From a virus, in the IMG/VR virus record IMGVR_UViG_3300042559_001495, positions 1-24,786 of that record: DNA of 24,786 nt. One strand, 5' to 3'. The position numbers and the translations under genes were made by a program. Positions 23,201 to 24,786 of the stretch are shown in pieces. Under the pieces are notes generated by a model, which did no database searches, was not told the origin of the DNA, and was given only the letters and a program-made list of their open reading frames with translations. Each line of letters begins with the position of its first letter. Position 1 is the first letter of the stretch.

Positions 23201-24147
23201 CTTCGCAAAAATTATCTATCAATGATGGTGGTTCACCAAATGTAGAAACATTTAGCGTAGAGTCTACAACTGGTAATACATTCATATTAGGTACTTTAGA
23301 AGTAAATAAATCAATTACTTTCAAAGGATCCAATACAGAAGATGCAGAATTTTTTGTAATCAAGAATCAGTCAAATGTTGATAAATTCTATATAGATAGT
23401 TCATCTGGATCAACCAAAATTTCTGGTAATTTATCAATAGGTTCTACCAACTTTGATAAATTTATTGTTAATAGTTCTACTGGCAATTTATCAATTAAAG
23501 GTGGCAACTTAACAATAACAGATAATTCATTAGTACAAAAATTATTCCTACAGAATTCTACTGGTAATTTAACTATCTCTGGTAATATAACTTCCAGTAC
23601 AACAAGTGGAGATAACTTATTTAATGCAAACATGATTGTAAATGGCGGTAATTTAACCGTCAATAAGATTGTTGATAATGAAGAAGAAAAATTATTTAAA
23701 GTTAATTCAAATGGATCTATTGATTTAGGTGGTACTGATGTATTTTACAGTTCAACAGGAGGTAGAAAATGGATTTATATTTCTTCTGGTCTAGAAATAG
23801 TTGATGCTGAAGTAAATACAAATTATTTTGTATCACCGTCTTCAAATCTAACAATTAAATTACCTTCAAATCCAAGAACAGGAGATATGATTAGAATTAT
23901 TGATGTTGGTGGAAATTTAACATATAATATTTCACTGAAAATTAGAGGTTATAGTGGACATAATGTTCAGGGAGATTCTCAAAATTCTGGAACTCCAGTT
24001 ATAACAGATTGGAATGGAGGCGAATTAGTTGTTCAGACACCAAACGCTGGATTTGGATTAGTTTATCTAGGTGATACATATCCAGATAGTAACAATCAAA
24101 CTGGCGCACCAGCTTCACAAAAAGGTTGGTGGCTAATGGAGATCTAA
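14245..24147 (+). CDS. Giant virion structural protein, fibre/baseplate-like, 3300 aa
   Basis: ATG at 14245 with AGGG 11 nt upstream and a late promoter in front. The N-terminus (ATDELDNRGNSPLRPFKTIQ, then IMLMPGDHY) resembles the entry to pectin-lyase-like beta-helix proteins. Residues about 178-436 and 1030-1260 hold three diverged copies of a module beginning K-C-[KE]-RDIGY (Cys181, Cys308, Cys1033) and ending with a second Cys (267, 408, 1241). A block at about 733-890 (STWGLCGMWADG, DGAKSTGF, WKDDWKNFHIRAS) is rich in Trp, Phe and Gly. Beta-rich regions follow, then fibre-like repeats (about 3000-3160) with F-x-V-x-S-[ST]-G-N, and a C-terminal domain ending WWLMEI. It precedes a tail-collar gene, so a baseplate-attached or fibre protein is likely. 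It is very Asn- and Ser-rich and has no hydrolase motif I recognise. Exact role unknown. Confidence 0.75.
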   Translation: MALTRLDNLYSSKTGKYLYVSPDDFNATDELDNRGNSPLRPFKTIQRAFIEVARYSYLPGKDNDRFDQFSIMLMPGDHYIDNRPGLINLDDTSRQRYFDARNLINGNRQEIIDRAFAQIAIDYNESSWGVDWVVPGDPVAQEKNRYYDSYRLIQKNRTSIINTAYAVVSPNPSIPNLESKCKRDIGYFIDAISLDVSLGGGNVYTRKFLQNYFNNSGTSWLSNTLDGEQTQSIAAFNAAKNQMILAIKNELAYTDLTVTIDTAQNPCENVQQFITNLTTIVTDTITDNNLDNLPAEQLAEPNLGESKCKRDIGYIVDAVASDLLSGGNSNIIAATKSYFDKNGDPISNGLLGEESQSIIAFNAARDMMHKAVTNQLYYKDLTIASGPAIYEDGGTVIENLPSGNAATCVDVQNTITTLISIITTVLDDGNLDNLDDVVVSGSLPVFNYNRSLEEWQDNSILDLSNPDNVLYKFNASTGGAIVPRGCSLIGYDLRRTIVRPLYVPDPADGTQTRTSIFNLTGGCYIWQFTIKDGDLTENSPLYDPNDRVGKVYFQKGNNNQLAIPEYSHHKITIMEYADNDELEKYYQKIASAFALFQPTIDDGDFQVLPQENRIVGPLSDTRSIINLKIQANESPDKTTVIATTKIAHGYFKGQYIAIIDNGISDLLNGTFKVVEIDDVDPRIFTYEVETTPSALGLTNPPPEGYSISTIPQLDINCRGQAEIDSVESASPYVFNCSIRSTWGLCGMWADGAKSTGFRSMVVAQYTGVSLQKDDRAFIRYDEFTNTWNQASLTDAFATVPYHTKGDAYWKDDWKNFHIRASNDAFIQCVSVFAVGFFDHFLMESGGDMSITNSNSNFGNTSLHATGFKGFAFNQDKGGYITHIVPAKKIDTSSFNYENIKYYTLANNPTKAQSNTNKLYYGADNVYDPFEKPTVSIDGYRIGAKTNEELFVNLRTNTGTTEPYSATIEPSGFLKYTASLEILNPFGLSINNKAQDAANRIEDNKKFIQSEAYGYITAKYPDLLTNTNITITKCERDIGYFVDAVVQDLRLGGNINTIQAAEGYYVGGQLAYIEEELTESIDAYAYVKQLCISSMRNFDYVIKNCSCNSASAIVNVGDTTGLLVGMKVTEYTTNDFEYGWLKSGSTRVSNSPIPENTYIKRIVSSTEIELGTYSSYLTFGSTVNATSSKSNMVLYFEFEKTANQSDAQTNLQGKWSVYPATQDLTISKDTSSWGVDGPYPECSDIASTISGYFDNILLILNQGINAGVERIEPVIDTSSLASRATLFTINTGLGLSNPHKFETGTPVRLVPKAKQGTNPDKRLIRLPKGFSTNTVYYVIAPGRTTTPENYSDFSKYQDTFTSAASTRLMLATTKENAAAGIYIHSPEAESIDENVEIEIYQYVLDVNYDLHQYKCNFITGQTDVIRTDVNHIFDIPYSSDTVQKIFFRTLPGSSGTLPQINVGGVTQVIDTNKYYYARFITKETFAVFETAAQAIAGSPRITFTNGFGQDFYVLCDKRRSPIRYDAELVNSETTTGQWYINSKSENNNIIDRLQELGALIRDPRSKNTYFTRLIDERDKSDRIYRIRYVISGYSEGVRDPLRGFVLKAKTDETRKLLPQRILLKPVSNGSPEFATFNVTSQRPTGGTITQKLGITKSDPSYDADFTYDPYFSPKIIDSTKTLSKIAFSIQSARKVGNNLELTIFDHTITEETLKNEIFTIVKIDQPQNGTGAFYSTNGINQIYWSGNSAGNALVHGYFVAPTTPNEYYLILKNVTGSIDYSSIIDTTFYQSARDNNNAIIINNGVEVKIFAKLLAPVNSAGSINNSLSKSAKKNYLYSNKFANVFSAVPGDIISDDTDTQYKIYSVEDCVDIDDTFYIFDINEIQRRIAGQQDGIYYLTCVKGNISPYPTGTGISENFRKYRFSQPISQLYPLDYKNDPLWFQVRADGTRDENIFDPPQAICAADNFIHGLVTTNDYKNSLTKEAASDLITSNTFSRYSYITNSLNAQTGNATSGSENRLIPIFGDTDYPTENRFYVELRRPSIARSGNHTFEYLGFGPGNYSTGFPLRQEVVLSDTQDFYAQAKREDGGIVFYTGLNSNGDLYIGNRKINAITGEETFLEKAELLSSDDEGGDLGGLVSTFELPVVFEKEITVDGDATFNNPVTINVQASEPNSLTIISNIDTGAGDDPSIGTTSFEFSDILSKGEIVLDKNTVYSAVFVLNPRGNQVLPGQNYSIRTHANNTASYVPTNKTPNQENSALGFAVSYGSLAPNSGDMLLKGAEIGLSGSLGWIYSNYYTNRTSSFNTVSSNGSRTITFTLKSGTTANSIGISVNKDIKLSGFIDNFESINGIRKVYSVAQNGASFTIIAPFTISSGTNAIASGSQINAKVEISTVKWKEFGVLGSEALRTYTEDNGDYRLGINTVARADHSDNNTAFVSENTKPRANLDVVGTAFISGKILSIGEENEFNSNSSASARTFNATNNAFLVGGNSASPDEQSVFRISTTNNGRVGINVTNSQLNGTANSGVYNKAFAVNGEGYFSNNLRTDGSLAVNGSTISSTSTIFNITNNNVLSAFAFGRATTIKFGHELNTIDTLQEIFIGSQAYKNNTYISTTSTETVFNVHTNSLKSRVSIATTPDDYETNLNYSVIQIGGAFSRDSTDLLTGSVFGIKNRYTEVDGNLTIGKNTNLQKVFLQAGTNELDLFTLKTSRINFASSTSRLYIGARGGESTINNSLKVLASTILEGDTTINGGLNTGQFQVFRGSYNVSPLEHSRGSIDNNNIDFYERIDFISNIQLKIDTAGLQVWGGTTFRPDPTKVDEYHLPLSNVATGELELGQFILIDRSIAVDGQNTSVSPVGEQYSELLEVIGLTNLNDVNNTIRVLVRRARNVLNSDGTMVTSEVSPSGYKYLRTDHPDNCKLVKYNLTRNASYINNTNGLSSGTNDNVVSTGIFSGDVGTGDLFRLSPNSNGYGGELVRIVTVNQTSSQKLSINDGGSPNVETFSVESTTGNTFILGTLEVNKSITFKGSNTEDAEFFVIKNQSNVDKFYIDSSSGSTKISGNLSIGSTNFDKFIVNSSTGNLSIKGGNLTITDNSLVQKLFLQNSTGNLTISGNITSSTTSGDNLFNANMIVNGGNLTVNKIVDNEEEKLFKVNSNGSIDLGGTDVFYSSTGGRKWIYISSGLEIVDAEVNTNYFVSPSSNLTIKLPSNPRTGDMIRIIDVGGNLTYNISLKIRGYSGHNVQGDSQNSGTPVITDWNGGELVVQTPNAGFGLVYLGDTYPDSNNQTGAPASQKGWWLMEI
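14776..18030 (+). repeat. Three-copy Cys-RDIGY protein module
   Basis: Copies near 14776-15130, 15158-15560 and 17335-18030. The first two are adjacent and share SKCKRDIGY, a D-A-x-[SA]-x-D helix, QS-I-[AI]-AFNAA, and a closing C-x-[ND]-V-Q segment ending D-N-L-D-N-L. The third has an extra segment of about 110 codons before its second Cys. Confidence 0.75.
23245..23730 (+). repeat. Fibre-like repeats near the 3' end of the giant gene
   Basis: Five copies of F-x-V-x-[SN]-[STN]-[TS]-G-N-x-x-[IV], starting about every 27-50 codons, for example NSSTGNLSIKGGNLTI and QNSTGNLTISGN. The DNA copies are diverged. The pattern is common in phage tail fibre shafts. Confidence 0.7.
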
Positions 24148-24148
24148 A

Positions 24149-24786
24149 ATGGCAGAATATGGAACTCTAAGAACTATGAAGGCTTTACCGATTGGTTCGG
24201 TACAGCCTTGGACTGGGAATTTAACAAGAATACCAAAAGGCTGGTTATTATGTAACGGAAGAATATTGGAGGCTAGGCAGTTTCCATTGTTGGCAAGAAT
24301 ACTGAGAAATACATATGGTGGAGATTTAATATCAGGAACATTTCCTAATTATTCTGGATCATTTAAATTACCAGAATTAAATCAAAAAGGTCTTGCTGAT
24401 ATATCACTAGATTACTTTAGTTTGAGTAGTAATTCTAATACAAATGTACTAGATGATTATGATACTGATTTATTGCCAAATATGATGGATACTGCTGAGG
24501 CAAAATCCATTATGGAGGATTATATTGGAGATGTTGGGGATATTGGTACTGTTGCTGCTATAAATTCAACAGTTGATTTGATCTTTACATATGAACCAGA
24601 TCCAGATGGAGTTATAAATAGATTTTCTTATACAGGAACTGCTCCAACAATAACAAATTCTCTAATACGTAGAAATATTTCAGCTACATTAACTACTTCT
24701 GGATTTGGACAAGGTGCAATATTTGATGTGGTAGTAAATACTAATGGTACATATAGTTTAAAAATAGTAAAAAAAGGCGAAGATTA
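24149..24786 (+). CDS. Tail-collar-domain fibre protein (3' partial)
   Basis: ATG at 24149, two bases after the stop of the giant gene; the frame stays open for 212 residues to the window edge. Residues about 12-85 match the phage tail collar domain found in T4 gp12-type short fibres: LPIGSVQPWTG, PKGWLLCNGR, FPLLARILRNTYGGD, then SFKLPELNQKG. The section after that (about 90-212) is Asn/Asp/Thr-rich and of unknown fold. T4 short fibres attach to the baseplate and bind the cell surface; the same is likely here. The collar call is firm, the full length unknown. A TATAAATA at 24613 inside it is probably chance. Confidence 0.85.
   Translation, partial: MAEYGTLRTMKALPIGSVQPWTGNLTRIPKGWLLCNGRILEARQFPLLARILRNTYGGDLISGTFPNYSGSFKLPELNQKGLADISLDYFSLSSNSNTNVLDDYDTDLLPNMMDTAEAKSIMEDYIGDVGDIGTVAAINSTVDLIFTYEPDPDGVINRFSYTGTAPTITNSLIRRNISATLTTSGFGQGAIFDVVVNTNGTYSLKIVKKGED

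Noticed and set aside
24613-24620. TATAAATA inside the tail-collar gene
   Set aside because: It lies within a conserved reading frame with no start codon context nearby. Probably chance.
1-24786. CRISPR array, insertion sequence or integrase
   Set aside because: No spaced direct repeats, transposase or recombinase motifs were seen on either strand.

Overview
The window looks like part of a T4-like cyanomyovirus genome (Kyanoviridae type, infecting marine Synechococcus or Prochlorococcus). The reasons are T4-type baseplate hub genes on a single strand, very AT-rich coding sequence using AGA, ATA and TTA codons, T4-type late promoter motifs (TATAAATA), a cluster of phage tRNA genes, and a CpeT/CpcT-family phycobiliprotein-lyase-like gene, a known cyanophage auxiliary gene. 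All supported genes are on the + strand. The window cuts the first and last genes.

Region 1 (1-11630) is a late structural operon. Two large tail- or virion-associated proteins come first. One carries a glycine-zipper hydrophobic segment and an Amidase_3-like C-terminus; the other a SleB-like (Hydrolase_2) cell-wall hydrolase domain. They share motifs in the same order and look like modular paralogues with exchanged catalytic ends. Next come a gp27-like hub protein, a gp5-like OB-fold hub protein with no visible lysozyme domain but long Calx-beta-like and beta-rich extensions, and a separate beta-helical gene that looks like the spike needle.

Region 2 (about 11640-14200) is an accessory and tRNA island that interrupts the late cluster. 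It has four near-consensus sigma70 promoters (TTGACA, 17-18 nt, extended -10 TGn-TACAAT/TAAAAT). It holds seven plausible tRNA genes: two Ile-UAU, one CAU (Met or Ile2), Leu-UAA, Thr-UGU, Leu-UAG and Asn-GUU. It also has one decayed tRNA-like element, small orphan genes, cpeT, a possible multibranched structured RNA, an 18-bp perfect palindrome, and terminators at the end. The tRNA-Thr gene lies partly inside the 3' end of cpeT, and the cpeT stop codon falls in the tRNA anticodon loop.

Region 3 (14198-24786) returns to late genes behind a terminator and a TATAAATA promoter. A 3300-residue fibre- or baseplate-like virion protein contains three diverged copies of a Cys-containing module and C-terminal fibre repeats. 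It is followed by the start of a tail-collar-domain protein.

Functionally, regions 1 and 3 would build the cell-puncturing baseplate, the murein-degrading tail proteins and the fibres. Region 2 probably runs from host-type promoters early in infection and supplies tRNAs for AT-ending codons plus an auxiliary pigment-related protein. Assignments come from motif recognition by eye; no database search was run.
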